Positions 40,673 through 49,257 of a DNA stretch of 64,000 nt are shown one piece after another; the stretch's first letter is position 1, and each line of letters opens with the position of its first letter. The position numbers and the translations under genes were made by a program. The stretch comes from Rathayibacter caricis DSM 15933 (GTDB taxonomy: Bacteria; Actinomycetota; Actinomycetes; Actinomycetales; Microbacteriaceae). Under the pieces are notes generated by a model. The model was not told the DNA's origin. It worked only from the letters and a program-made list of their open reading frames with translations, and searched no databases. The stretch covers positions 930,001 through 994,000 of the forward strand of contig NZ_PZPL01000001.1 of the NCBI RefSeq assembly GCF_003044275.1, given 5' to 3'.

Positions 40673-42321
40673 GAGAACCTCAATCGGAGGACGGCGGGAG
40701 CGGAGGTGCGCCCCGTCACGAGCAGGCGCAGTCCCTCGATCCGGTCGCGGCCGCCGACGTACTCGACGAGCTCGCCCGGGTCGAAGACCGGCGGTCGGTC
40801 GGGGGCGGAGCCGGTGCCCGGGCCGATCTCGAGGGTCTCGGCGCCGACGCGGTAGCGGGCCGTGCCGCCCGCGGGGATGAGGAACGCGCCGTCGGCCGGC
40901 TCCTCGACTCCGCTGAGCACGCCTCCGGGCCGCAGCACGATCTCACCCACCCACGAGGTGTCGGTGCCCGCGAAGTCGAGGGCCAGCTCGACCCCGTCCT
41001 CGTCGACGGACACAGCGGCGCGCGTCTCGAGCGCGACCGTGGAGGAGGAACGCGACGGGAAGCTCATCGAGCCGAAGAAGCGGCCCTCGCTGCCCAGCTC
41101 GTAGTCGCCGTCGGGGCGCCGCGCCGACGCGGGCAGCGGCTGGTGGTAGCCGGCCTCGACCCGCGAGGACAGGGCGATCCGCGGCCCCGCGACGATCGAC
41201 TCCGGTCGGAACGGGCCCAGCCCGAAGAAGTGCGGCGACACCCGGACCGCCTCGACGACGAGGGCGCCGCGGCGGGCGCGCACGAGCACCGCCGAGTTCG
41301 CGAGCCCGGAGGCGATGCGGCGGTGCCGCGGCACGTCGCTCCCCCCGAAGACGCTCGCGCTCACGGCTCCGGCGCGCACGCGCACGAGGCCCGAGGAAGC
41401 GAAGACCGCGGTGCCGGAGGAGGACCACGGCACCGACGCGGGCAGCGCGCCGGCGAGGTGCGGCCGCGCCAGCGCCTCGGCGAGGTGGATCTCGGGCTCG
41501 GTGACCCCCCGGTCGAGGATCGCGCGCACGACCGCCGCGAAGCGCCCGTCGCCGTCGGCCACCGCGAACTCGCGGAACTGCGAGAGGAAGCTGCGGCCGT
41601 CGAAGCGCTCGGTCTGGTCCTGGCGGCGCGACTGCACCGTCTCGACCTGCAGGTCGTCCTCGAGGAGGTCGAGGGTGGCCGCGAGGTTCCGGCGCACGGC
41701 GTCGCGGTAGCGCTCCTCCCCCGTCGCCTCGGCGATCACGAGCAGCGACGGGTTCGAGACGTAGGCGGCGTAGTTGGGGCTGCGTTCGGAGTAGAGGCCG
41801 TCGGCCTGCAGGTCGATCCCCTCCGCGAGCCACTCGTCGGCCCGGTCGCGCAGTCGCGCGTCACCGGTCAGCGCGTGCAGCCGCAGGAGGCCCGCGGTCA
41901 GCTCCCAGCGGTGGTTCGGCGTGTGCACGCCGCCCACGAGCAGCGCCTCGACGGTGCGCAGCAGCAGCGCGCGGATCCGCTCGGCGACGCCCTCGAGGAG
42001 CGGATCGGGGTGCGCGGCGATCACGTCGAGCACGAGCGCGGCGTCGTTCACCGTGAAGCAGGTGTCCGGGGGCGACGCGAGGTTCTCGCTGTCGAACAGG
42101 CCGTCGGGGCGCTGCATCCGCTCGAGGCGGTCGAGGAGCGGACCCGCGGCCGACAGGACGGACGCGTCGCGGTGCCGGGGCGACTCCGGGGCCGCGAACG
42201 CCGCGACCAGGGTCTTCACCCCGCGCATCGACGGACGGTGCGACAGCGTCGCAGGATCGCGCTCCTCGACGCCGACGACGAGCCCGGCGGTCGCCTCGGC
42301 CAGCAGACGCAGGTACTCCAC
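40669..42321 (-). CDS. Putative heparinase II/III-like protein (alpha/alpha toroid plus beta-sandwich)
   Basis: A 550-residue protein with no signal peptide or membrane helix, so it is cytoplasmic. Residues 40-320 are helix-rich with toroid-like motifs: SLENLASPP-type text appears as DSENLASPPDTCFTVNDAA, then HTPNHRWELTAGLLRLHALT and YSERSPNYAAYVSNPSLL. Residues 330-550 are beta-rich, as in heparinase II/III and related lyases. It may split imported oligosaccharides containing amino sugars and uronic acids, but no catalytic residue can be assigned with confidence. It sits between the ABC permease and the SIS gene in the amino-sugar operon (2 bp gap, GTGA overlap). Confidence 0.55.
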   Translation of the reverse strand: MEYLRLLAEATAGLVVGVEERDPATLSHRPSMRGVKTLVAAFAAPESPRHRDASVLSAAGPLLDRLERMQRPDGLFDSENLASPPDTCFTVNDAALVLDVIAAHPDPLLEGVAERIRALLLRTVEALLVGGVHTPNHRWELTAGLLRLHALTGDARLRDRADEWLAEGIDLQADGLYSERSPNYAAYVSNPSLLVIAEATGEERYRDAVRRNLAATLDLLEDDLQVETVQSRRQDQTERFDGRSFLSQFREFAVADGDGRFAAVVRAILDRGVTEPEIHLAEALARPHLAGALPASVPWSSSGTAVFASSGLVRVRAGAVSASVFGGSDVPRHRRIASGLANSAVLVRARRGALVVEAVRVSPHFFGLGPFRPESIVAGPRIALSSRVEAGYHQPLPASARRPDGDYELGSEGRFFGSMSFPSRSSSTVALETRAAVSVDEDGVELALDFAGTDTSWVGEIVLRPGGVLSGVEEPADGAFLIPAGGTARYRVGAETLEIGPGTGSAPDRPPVFDPGELVEYVGGRDRIEGLRLLVTGRTSAPAVLRLRFS

Positions 42322-42323
42322 GC

Positions 42324-43214
42324 TCAGTCCTTCAGGCCGGCGTTGACGTCGGCGCCGATCACGTACTTCTGGAACACGAAGAAGATCAGCACCAGCGGGA
42401 TCATCGAGATCACCGAGGCGGGGAGCAGCACGGTCCACTCGATGTTCTCGGCGCCGACCAGGCTCCGCAGCGCCACCTGCAGCGTGTACTTCGACGGGTC
42501 GTTGAGCACGAGCAGCGGCCAGATGTAGTCGTTCCAGCGCCACTGGAACGAGAAGATCGCGAGGGTCAGCACGATCGGCCGGGCGATCGGCAGCATGATC
42601 CGGAAGAAGATCGAGAACTCGTTCGCGCCGTCCATCCGCGCCGCGTCGATCAGCTCGTCGGGCACGGTGAGGAAGAACTGGCGGAACATGAAGATGCCCG
42701 TCGCCGTGATCACCGACGGGATGATGATGCCCGGCAGCGAGTTGTAGAGCCCCAGGTCGCGGATGACCGTGAAGGTGGGGTTCAGGATCACCTCGGTCGG
42801 CAGCATCGTCGTCGCCAGGATCGCGACGAACAGCAGCGAGAGCCACTTCGCCCGGTACTTCGCGAGCGCGTAGCCGGTCATGGCGCTGAAGAGCACGGTC
42901 AGCACGGTCGTCACCACGGCGACGATCAGCGTGTTGCCGAAGTAGCGCGCGAAGTCGACGCGCTCCCAGGCGCGGACGTAGCCGTCGAGCGTCCACTGCT
43001 CGGGGAGGAAGGACAGCGGGTAGGTGAAGAGCTCGCCGCCCGGCTTGAAGGACGAGAGCAGCAGCCACAGCACGGGGAAGAGGAAGATCGCGGCGAGCAG
43101 CCACAGGATCGACGTGGGGAGGACGCTGCGCGCGAATCCGCCGGAGCGGCGCCGCTTCCGCACTCCCTTCAGCACGAGCGCGGTGGTCTCGGGAGTCGCC
43201 AGACCGGTGCTCAT
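42324..43214 (-). CDS. Sugar ABC transporter permease (MalG type)
   Basis: A 296-residue permease with six helices. The EAA loop DELIDAARMDGANEFSIFFRIMLP (in part: DAARMDGANE) contacts the ATPase. The C-terminal PLVLIFFVFQKYVIGADVNAGLKD-like ending (VNAGLKD) is typical of MalG proteins. Its ATG overlaps the stop of the first permease gene. No ATP-binding subunit is encoded in the operon, so a shared MsiK-type ATPase elsewhere probably powers it, as is common in actinobacteria. Confidence 0.92.
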   Translation of the reverse strand: MSTGLATPETTALVLKGVRKRRRSGGFARSVLPTSILWLLAAIFLFPVLWLLLSSFKPGGELFTYPLSFLPEQWTLDGYVRAWERVDFARYFGNTLIVAVVTTVLTVLFSAMTGYALAKYRAKWLSLLFVAILATTMLPTEVILNPTFTVIRDLGLYNSLPGIIIPSVITATGIFMFRQFFLTVPDELIDAARMDGANEFSIFFRIMLPIARPIVLTLAIFSFQWRWNDYIWPLLVLNDPSKYTLQVALRSLVGAENIEWTVLLPASVISMIPLVLIFFVFQKYVIGADVNAGLKD

Positions 43215-44182
43215 GAGGCGTCCTTCTTCCGTCGTTCGAAGCCGAGCTGCACGAGGGCGATCGCGAGCAGGAGGACCATCAGCACCATCGAGGCGGCGCT
43301 GGCGTAGCCGACCTCGGCCCGCTCGAACCCGGTCTCGTAGATGTACTGCACGATCAGGCGGTTCTGGGTGCCCGGTCCTCCCTCGTTGAGCGCCTGGATC
43401 ATCGCGAACTCCTTCATCGAGTTGATGGTGGAGAGCAGGATCACGAGGAAGCTCGTGGGCGCGATGCCCGGCAGGGTGATGTGCACGAAGCGCTGCCACG
43501 GGTTCGCGCCGTCGAGCGCGGCGGCCTCGTAGTAGCTGCTCGGCACGTTCTTGATCGCGGCGATGAAGAGCAGCATGTTGAACGCCGCTCCTCCCCACGC
43601 GGAGGCGAACACGACGACCGCCAGCGAGAGGTCGCCGTTCGAGGACCACGGCACCGCGGAGCCGCCGGCCGCCTCGATGACGAAGTTGATGAATCCGAAG
43701 TTCTCGCCGAACATCCAGCGCCAGATCACGCCGGTGACGATCGGAGAGACGAGCCACGGGATGAAGAAGATGATCTTCGCCGGCACGGAGCCGCGGGCGT
43801 TCGCGTTGACGAGCAGGCTCGCGAGGCCGAGCGAGAGCACGTAGCCCAGCGGCACCGAGAGCAGCGTGTAGAGGGCCGTGCGGCCCAGCGACGCCCAGAA
43901 GTCGGGGTCGGCGAGCAGCTCCTGGTAGTTGCTGATGCCGATGAGATCGGGCGAGCCGACTCCGCGGTAGTCCGTGAAGGAGTAGAAGACCCCCAGCGCT
44001 CCGGGCCAGAGGAAGAAGAGCGCGAAGAGCACGACGACGACGACGGTGTAGAGCACCGGGGCGAGCCGGTAGCTCGCCTGCGTGCGCCGGCCGGTGCGCC
44101 GCGGGCGGGGCGGAGTCGCGGCGGCCGACGGCACGGCCGTGGCGACCGCGGGGACCTCGCGGTCGAGGATGGGACTGGTCAA
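43211..44182 (-). CDS. Sugar ABC transporter permease (MalF type)
   Basis: A 323-residue permease with about six helices after a 45-residue basic, Pro-rich N-terminus. The EAA loop is SYYEAAALDGANPWQRFVHI. TTG 44182 is chosen because AGGAG lies 9 nt upstream, and upstream codons form a shadow of the stem-loop region; the frame stays open to 44242. It pairs with the MalG-type subunit to import an oligosaccharide or amino sugar. Confidence 0.9.
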   Translation of the reverse strand: MTSPILDREVPAVATAVPSAAATPPRPRRTGRRTQASYRLAPVLYTVVVVVLFALFFLWPGALGVFYSFTDYRGVGSPDLIGISNYQELLADPDFWASLGRTALYTLLSVPLGYVLSLGLASLLVNANARGSVPAKIIFFIPWLVSPIVTGVIWRWMFGENFGFINFVIEAAGGSAVPWSSNGDLSLAVVVFASAWGGAAFNMLLFIAAIKNVPSSYYEAAALDGANPWQRFVHITLPGIAPTSFLVILLSTINSMKEFAMIQALNEGGPGTQNRLIVQYIYETGFERAEVGYASAASMVLMVLLLAIALVQLGFERRKKDAS

Positions 44183-44217
44183 CGCTCTCGTCTCCTTCCG
44201 GCGGACGATCGGGGCGA

Positions 44218-44235
44218 GCGGGGCCGCAGCCCCGC
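44218..44235 (-). terminator. Stem-loop after the substrate-binding gene
   Basis: GCGGGGC (44218-44224) and GCCCCGC (44229-44235) form a 7-bp stem with a 4-nt loop between the binding-protein and permease genes. Such hairpins stabilise the binding-protein mRNA and reduce read-through, giving excess binding protein. Confidence 0.5.
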
Positions 44236-44248
44236 CCGCCATCGATCG

Positions 44249-45502
44249 TCAGTCGCCGATCTGGTCCTCGGTGACCGAGATGATGTTCTCGATCGTGGTG
44301 TCGAGGTCCTGCTCGTCGGCGAGGTAGCGGACGACCTCGGACTTCAGGGGCTCGTTCACGAGGATCTTGTCGTTGTAGCCGTCCTCGAGCGCGCTCGCGC
44401 TCTGCACGGCCGCGATCGGGTCGGACGCCGCGATCTCCTGGTTGTAGACGTCGAACGCCTCGGCGTTCTCGGGGTACGCGACCTCGAGGCCGGTGGTCGC
44501 GGGCAGGAAGCCCGAGATCGCCGACAGCTCCGCGTAGTTCTCGGGCTGGTACATCCAGTCGATGAAGTCCTGCGTCTGCTCCTCGACCCCGGTGCCGTCG
44601 AAGGCGACGATCCAGTTGGTGCCGAGGTTGGTCGCCTGGACCGGCTGCGCGGGGGTGCGCACCGAGGCCCAGTCGAAGGCGGTGATGTTCTGCGAGAAGT
44701 CGGTGATCTGCCAGACGCCCGAGTAGTACGCCACGACCTGGCCGCTCTTGAACAGCGCGCTGGGGTCGTCGCCCGAGAGCCAGACCGAGCGCGGCATGAA
44801 CGAGTCGTCGTTGAGCGACTTGAAGTACTCGAGGCCGGTGCGCGAGGCCTCGTTCATCTCGAACGAGCCGTCCTCCTGGCGCTCGACGCCCTTCGAGCCG
44901 AACTCGTAGAGGAAGGAGCGGAGGCGGTGCGCGGACGAGTCCATCACCATGCCGTACTTCGCGCCCGCCTTGGCCTGCACGTCCTTGATGGTGGCCACGT
45001 ACTGGTCCCAGGTCCAGACCTCGTCCGGGCCGGGCAGCGGGACGCCGGCCTGCTCGAAGAGGCTGGTGTTGAGGTACATGCCGACGGCGGTCAGGTCGCT
45101 CGGCAGCGCCTTCACCTTGTCGTCGTCGTTCGCGTCCTGCACGAGCAGCTCGGGCACGATGTCGGTCTTCTCGGCGACGCTCGAGAGGTCGAGCAGCTCG
45201 CTGCTCCAGATCGGGTCGAGAGCGGAGGCGCGGGCGAGGGCCGGCAGGTCGCCCGCCTGGGCGCCGTTGCGCAGCTTGGTCACGAGGTCGTCGTAGGGGA
45301 TGTCGACGATCTCGACCTCGATCCCCGTCTCCTCCTCGTACTTGTCGGCCATGGCCTGGTAGCCGCCGCCCTGGGAGGCGTCGCCCGAGAGGATGAACTG
45401 GAGCTTGTCGGGGGTGCTGGAACCGCCGGTTCCGGCACAGCCCACCAGAGCGGTGAGCGTGGCGGCGGCGAGGCCGACTGCGATCGCGGAGCGAGCTTTC
45501 AC
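44249..45502 (-). CDS. Sugar ABC transporter substrate-binding lipoprotein
   Basis: A 417-residue extracellular binding protein. Lipobox LTALVGC (Cys near residue 22). The family 1 solute-binding fold shows YEEETGIEVEIVDIPYDDLV, then VWTWDQYVATIKDVQ, YYSGVWQITDF and EDGYNDKILVNEPL. The ligand is probably an N-acetylhexosamine or an oligosaccharide containing one, judged by nagA, nagB and the ROK/kinase pair. It is first in the operon, with its promoter and a candidate operator directly upstream. Confidence 0.93.
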   Translation of the reverse strand: MKARSAIAVGLAAATLTALVGCAGTGGSSTPDKLQFILSGDASQGGGYQAMADKYEEETGIEVEIVDIPYDDLVTKLRNGAQAGDLPALARASALDPIWSSELLDLSSVAEKTDIVPELLVQDANDDDKVKALPSDLTAVGMYLNTSLFEQAGVPLPGPDEVWTWDQYVATIKDVQAKAGAKYGMVMDSSAHRLRSFLYEFGSKGVERQEDGSFEMNEASRTGLEYFKSLNDDSFMPRSVWLSGDDPSALFKSGQVVAYYSGVWQITDFSQNITAFDWASVRTPAQPVQATNLGTNWIVAFDGTGVEEQTQDFIDWMYQPENYAELSAISGFLPATTGLEVAYPENAEAFDVYNQEIAASDPIAAVQSASALEDGYNDKILVNEPLKSEVVRYLADEQDLDTTIENIISVTEDQIGD

Positions 45503-45578
45503 GAAGGTCGCCTTTCGGTGAAGGGGAAGAAGGGGGCACGTGCGGAGGGGCGAGCCCAGGTGCGACTCGGTGGGGACT

Positions 45579-45608
45579 TTCTTATCAGTGCGATAAAGAA
45601 CGAGTCAA
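45579..45608 (-). promoter_or_regulatory. Promoter and operator of the amino-sugar operon
   Basis: On the minus strand TTGACT (45603-45608), 18 nt, TAAGAA (45579-45584). TTATC-N5-GATAA (45582-45596) is an inverted repeat within the spacer and -10. Read on the minus strand it contains ATCGCACTGAT, nearly the same as ATCTCGCACTGAT at the ROK promoter. Confidence 0.6.
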
Positions 45609-45709
45609 CGCGAAAACGTGTGCCGCGCGGTATTGATACGGCCCGGAAACAGGCCGTAACACGCCGGAAACGACCGCCCGCTTCCTCCGCGCCGGGAGCC
45701 TCTCCGGGA

Positions 45710-45750
45710 TTGCCGAGCCGTGCGATGCTGTGGTTATATCTCGCACTGAT
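45710..45750 (+). promoter_or_regulatory. Promoter and candidate operator of the ROK gene
   Basis: TTGCCG (45710-45715), 18 nt, TTATAT (45734-45739). ATCTCGCACTGAT (45738-45750) overlaps the -10 and start point and matches the site in the facing operon promoter, suggesting that one regulator controls both. Confidence 0.55.
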
Positions 45751-45800
45751 GGAGAACTCCGAGCCGGAGCTCCGCTGATGCGACGAGAGGAGAGGCGACG

Positions 45801-46961
45801 ATGACGACGCCCCAGCCCCGCATCGCGACCACCCGCGTGGTCACCGAGATCAACCGCACGGCGATCCTCGACGCGCTGCTCGAGCACGGACCCCTCTCGC
45901 GCAAGCAGATCGTGCAGCGCACCGGGCTGAGCTCGGCCACCGTCGAGCGCCTCTCGGCCGCCCTGCTCTCCGAGAACCTGATCGCGGTCGACGGGCTCGA
46001 GCGCTCGTCCGGCGGCCGCCCCTCCTACCTCATGCGCTACGCCGGCTCGTCGCGCGCCGTCGCGGCGATCGAGGTGTCCGAGACCGCGGTCCGCGGCCGG
46101 CTCGTCGACTTCGACGGCGCGAGCGTCGCGGAGGAGCGGATCGAGTTCGAGACGGGCCCCGCCTCCTCCGCCGCGACCGTGCGCCTCGAGGGCACCCTCG
46201 CGCTGGTCGAGGCGCTCGTGGCGGCCGCGGCGCAGCAGGGCCGCCTCTGCACGGGAATCGGAGTCTCGGTGCCCGGCATCGTGCACGAGGGCCGCGTGAT
46301 GAACACGGTCGAGCTCGGCTGGCGCGAGATCCCGCTCGGAGCGATCATCGAGACCCGCACGGGCATCCCGACGCTCGTCGAGAACGACGCCAACGCCATC
46401 GCCTACGGCGAGTGGTCACAGGGCGCCGCGGTCGGCACGCAGAGCGCGGCCTCGTACGTGCTGGGCGTCGGAGTCGGCGCCGGAGTCGTGAACGACGGCG
46501 CGATCTACCACGGGGCCCGCTCGGGAGCCGGCGAGATCGGCTTCCTCTTCGCCGACTCCTCCGCCCTGCGCCGCTACTTCACCGAGCAGGGCGACCTCGA
46601 GACCCGCATCGCCGCGATCGGCGAGCGCCGCGACTCCGGACCCGCCGCCGTGGCGCGCCTGATCGACTCCGCCGCGGCCGGCGACCCGGCCGTCTCGGCG
46701 GCCGCCGACGAGCTCTTCGACCTGCTCGCGTTCTCGTGCGGCGCCCTCGCGACGATCCTCGACCCCGAGGTGATCGTGCTCGCCGGGCACCTCACCCGCG
46801 CCCCCGCGTTCGCGATCGAGCAGATCTCGAAGCGGCTGGTCGGCCGCATCCCGTTCCCCCCGAGGCTCCTGGCGGGGTCGCTCGGCCCTGACGCCGCCCT
46901 CGTCGGCGTGGGCGAGCTGATCGCCCGACACGTGAGAGGTTCCACCTACCTTGCTCGATGA
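45801..46961 (+). CDS. ROK family transcriptional regulator
   Basis: A 386-residue NagC/XylR-type repressor. N-terminal winged helix: HGPLSRKQIVQRTGLSSATV with LSAALLSENLI. The ROK domain follows with CTGIGVSVPGIVHEGRV, VENDANAIAYGEW, GVGVGAGVVNDGAIYHGARS and AGEIG. The zinc-binding Cys cluster of classical ROK proteins (CxCGxxGC) is not present: the region after AGEIG reads FLFADSSALRRYF. It probably represses the facing amino-sugar operon and its own gene until a sugar or sugar phosphate binds. Its stop lies within the start of the kinase gene. Confidence 0.9.
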   Translation: MTTPQPRIATTRVVTEINRTAILDALLEHGPLSRKQIVQRTGLSSATVERLSAALLSENLIAVDGLERSSGGRPSYLMRYAGSSRAVAAIEVSETAVRGRLVDFDGASVAEERIEFETGPASSAATVRLEGTLALVEALVAAAAQQGRLCTGIGVSVPGIVHEGRVMNTVELGWREIPLGAIIETRTGIPTLVENDANAIAYGEWSQGAAVGTQSAASYVLGVGVGAGVVNDGAIYHGARSGAGEIGFLFADSSALRRYFTEQGDLETRIAAIGERRDSGPAAVARLIDSAAAGDPAVSAAADELFDLLAFSCGALATILDPEVIVLAGHLTRAPAFAIEQISKRLVGRIPFPPRLLAGSLGPDAALVGVGELIARHVRGSTYLAR

Positions 46962-47913
46962 ACTCCCCCTGGCCGCCGTCCGCACGGCGACCCCGCTCGC
47001 CCTGCGCATCGGGATCGACGTGGGCGGCACCAAGACCCACGTCGCCGCGGTCGGCGACGACGGCGCCCGCCTCGATCACGTCGTCCCCTCGTCGAGCTGG
47101 CGCACGGGAGCCCTCTTCTCGGACTCGGGCAATCTGGCCCGCCTGGCCGACCTGATCCGCTCGCTCGTGCGCCTCGACGAGCGCACGACCCTCGCCGCCG
47201 GGATGCACGGCTGCGACACCCCCGCGCAGGTCGCCCTCGCCGCGCGCACGCTCGAGCGGCTGCTCGCCGTGCCGGTCCGCGTCGTCAACGACGCCGAGCT
47301 GCTGGGCCACGCGGCCCGGGTCGGCGAGTGCCTGCAGATGATCGTCGGCACCGGCGCCGTGGTCGTCGGGCGCACCGCGACGGGAGCGACGATCACCGCG
47401 GACGGCTACGGCTGGCTGCTCAGCGACTTCGGCAGCGCTCCCGCACTGCTCCGCGAGAGCGTGCGCGAGGCGCTGGTGCGGGCCGACCGCGACGAGCTCG
47501 GCGACGACTCCCTCGTCGCGGCGCTGCAGAGCGCCTACGGGGTCCCGGATCTGACCGAGCTCGCCCTCGCCGTGACCGAGCGCGCGGGGCTGACGGAGTG
47601 GGGCGGGCACGCTCCGCTCGTCTTCGCCCATGCCGACCGCGGCTCGGCCGTGGCTCTGCACGTGATCACGGAGGCAGCCCGCCGGCTCGCGGCGAACGTC
47701 GCGTCGCTCCTGGCCCGAGGCGCTCTCGGCGACTGCGTGGTGGCGGCCGGCGGAGTGATCACGAACCAGCCGCGCCTGCAGCACGAGCTGCGGCTCGCCC
47801 TGGCCGAGGTCGCTCCCGGCGTGCGGCTCGAGGTGCTCGACGCGCCTCCTGTCGACGGAGCGCTCGTGCTCGCCGGCGCCGCCCCCGACGAGCGCCACCA
47901 CCCCGCCCCGTGA
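46951..47913 (+). CDS. BadF/BadG/BcrA/BcrD ATPase family kinase (probable N-acetylglucosamine kinase)
   Basis: A 320-residue actin-fold kinase. Phosphate-1 loop GIDVGGTKTHVAAVGD (residues 20-35), then VRVVNDAELLGHAA, the phosphate-2 loop IVGTGAVVVGRT, and the C-terminal VVAAGGVITNQPRL. Relatives phosphorylate GlcNAc or glucosamine. Here it would make GlcNAc-6-P for NagA, since ABC import does not phosphorylate. The TTG start at 46951 overlaps the ROK stop and has GAGAGG about 10 nt upstream. Confidence 0.82.
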   Translation: MLDELPLAAVRTATPLALRIGIDVGGTKTHVAAVGDDGARLDHVVPSSSWRTGALFSDSGNLARLADLIRSLVRLDERTTLAAGMHGCDTPAQVALAARTLERLLAVPVRVVNDAELLGHAARVGECLQMIVGTGAVVVGRTATGATITADGYGWLLSDFGSAPALLRESVREALVRADRDELGDDSLVAALQSAYGVPDLTELALAVTERAGLTEWGGHAPLVFAHADRGSAVALHVITEAARRLAANVASLLARGALGDCVVAAGGVITNQPRLQHELRLALAEVAPGVRLEVLDAPPVDGALVLAGAAPDERHHPAP

Positions 47914-49145
47914 GAGGGGCCGGGCTCCTCGAACCCGGCCGCCGCGGAGTCGCCCTGGCCTACGCGTTCAACGGTTTCGCGCTCGCGAGCTGGACCGCGC
48001 GGCTGCCGGGCATCCGTGCGGCGGTCGACCTCGATGCGGCGGGGCTCGGCGTCCTGCTCACCGCCGGCGCGATCGGCACCCTGCTCACCGTCCCCATCGC
48101 CGGACGCCTCGTCGCCCGCCTCGGCGCGCTGCCCACCTACCGCCTGGCGACGCTCGTCTTCGCCGCCGCGTACCTCCTGCTCGCCGTCGCGCTGCTGCTC
48201 GGGCAGGTGCCGCTGCTGCTCGTCGGCAACGCGGTGCACGGAGTGGCGTTCGCGCTGACCAACGTGCCGCAGTCGATCCTCGCCGCGGGCAGCGAGCGCC
48301 GGGTGGGGCGCACGATCCTGCCGCAGTTCCACGCGGGCTACTCGATCGGATCCGCGCTGGGCGCGCTGCTCGGAGGGGCGTCCTCGGCCGTCGGAGTGTC
48401 GCCGGCCGCGCAGTTCCTCGCCCTGGCCGTGGCGGCGGTCGTCGTGCGGTGGAGCATCGGCCGCCACGTCGCTCCGCTCGCCGCCTCGCTCGCCCACGAG
48501 CGCCGCTCTGCCCTGGCCGCTCGCGCCGCGGCGCTGGTGCAGAGCGGACCCGTGCCGGTCGTGCCGCGCGGCAGCCGCCGGTTCGGCCTCGGCGTCTGGA
48601 CGCATCCGCAGGTGCTGTTGCTCGGGCTGATCGTGTTCGCGGCAGCGCTGTCGGAGGGCACGGCCACCAACTGGTCGGCGGTCGCCGTGGTCGACGCGTT
48701 CGGAGTGACCGAGGCCGACGCGTCCCTCGGCATCACCGTGTTCCTGGTCGCGCAGACCGTGCTGCGGCTGACCGGCGGGCCGCTCATCGACCGGCTCGGG
48801 CGGGTGCGGGTGCTGACGCTGTCGTGCGCGGCGGCGGTCGCCGGCATCGCGCTGTTCGTGCTCGCTCCGGGGTTCCCGGCGGCGCTGGCGGGGCTCGCGC
48901 TCTGGGGAGCCGGATCGGCTCTGGCGGTGCCGATCGGCATCGCGGCGGCCGCGGCGGATCCGATCGACGGGCCCTCGCGCGTCGCGGCGGTCACGTCGCT
49001 GTCCTCGGTCGCGAACATCGCGGGGCCGCCCGCGATCGGCGCTCTGGCGGTGCCGCTGGGCGTGCGCCCGGCGATGCTGGCGGTGTCGGTCGTCGTCGCC
49101 GCGGCGGTCACGGCGGCTCCGCGCGCGCTGCGCCCACGGCGCTGA
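47910..49145 (+). CDS. MFS transporter
   Basis: A 411-residue major facilitator with 12 helices. Landmarks are NGFALASWTARLPGIRAAVD, a TLLTVPIAGRLVARLG loop between helices 2 and 3, and GGPLIDRLGRVRVL between 8 and 9. The GTG overlaps the kinase stop (GTGA), so it belongs to the ROK-kinase operon and could import or export the same sugar. It is a paralogue of the LacI-controlled MFS at 25524-26744. Confidence 0.85.
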   Translation: MRGAGLLEPGRRGVALAYAFNGFALASWTARLPGIRAAVDLDAAGLGVLLTAGAIGTLLTVPIAGRLVARLGALPTYRLATLVFAAAYLLLAVALLLGQVPLLLVGNAVHGVAFALTNVPQSILAAGSERRVGRTILPQFHAGYSIGSALGALLGGASSAVGVSPAAQFLALAVAAVVVRWSIGRHVAPLAASLAHERRSALAARAAALVQSGPVPVVPRGSRRFGLGVWTHPQVLLLGLIVFAAALSEGTATNWSAVAVVDAFGVTEADASLGITVFLVAQTVLRLTGGPLIDRLGRVRVLTLSCAAAVAGIALFVLAPGFPAALAGLALWGAGSALAVPIGIAAAAADPIDGPSRVAAVTSLSSVANIAGPPAIGALAVPLGVRPAMLAVSVVVAAAVTAAPRALRPRR

Positions 49146-49169
49146 GGGTGCACCCGGAGGCGGGGCCGG

Positions 49170-49208
49170 GGCAACCCCTGGGGCACGCCTCCCGGGCGAG
49201 CGCAGACT
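49170..49208 (+). promoter_or_regulatory. Candidate promoter: GGCAACC box 33 nt before CAGACT
   Basis: GGCAACCCC at 49170 and GCGCAGACT (hexamer 49203-49208) repeat the arrangement at 187-225 in the same phase, with little similarity in the DNA between. A start near 49215 gives a leader of about 43 nt. Confidence 0.45.
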
Positions 49209-49257
49209 GGCACCGGCCCCGCCGACCGGCGGGCGCTCTTCGACGGAAGGAACGACC

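Noticed and set aside
43481..45778. A 765-residue plus-strand frame
   Set aside because: Antisense to the ABC permease and binding-protein genes, which have clear motifs; its sequence is low-complexity.
46958..47155. Alternative 65-residue frame at the kinase start
   Set aside because: It is in the wrong frame relative to the GIDVGGTKTH phosphate loop.
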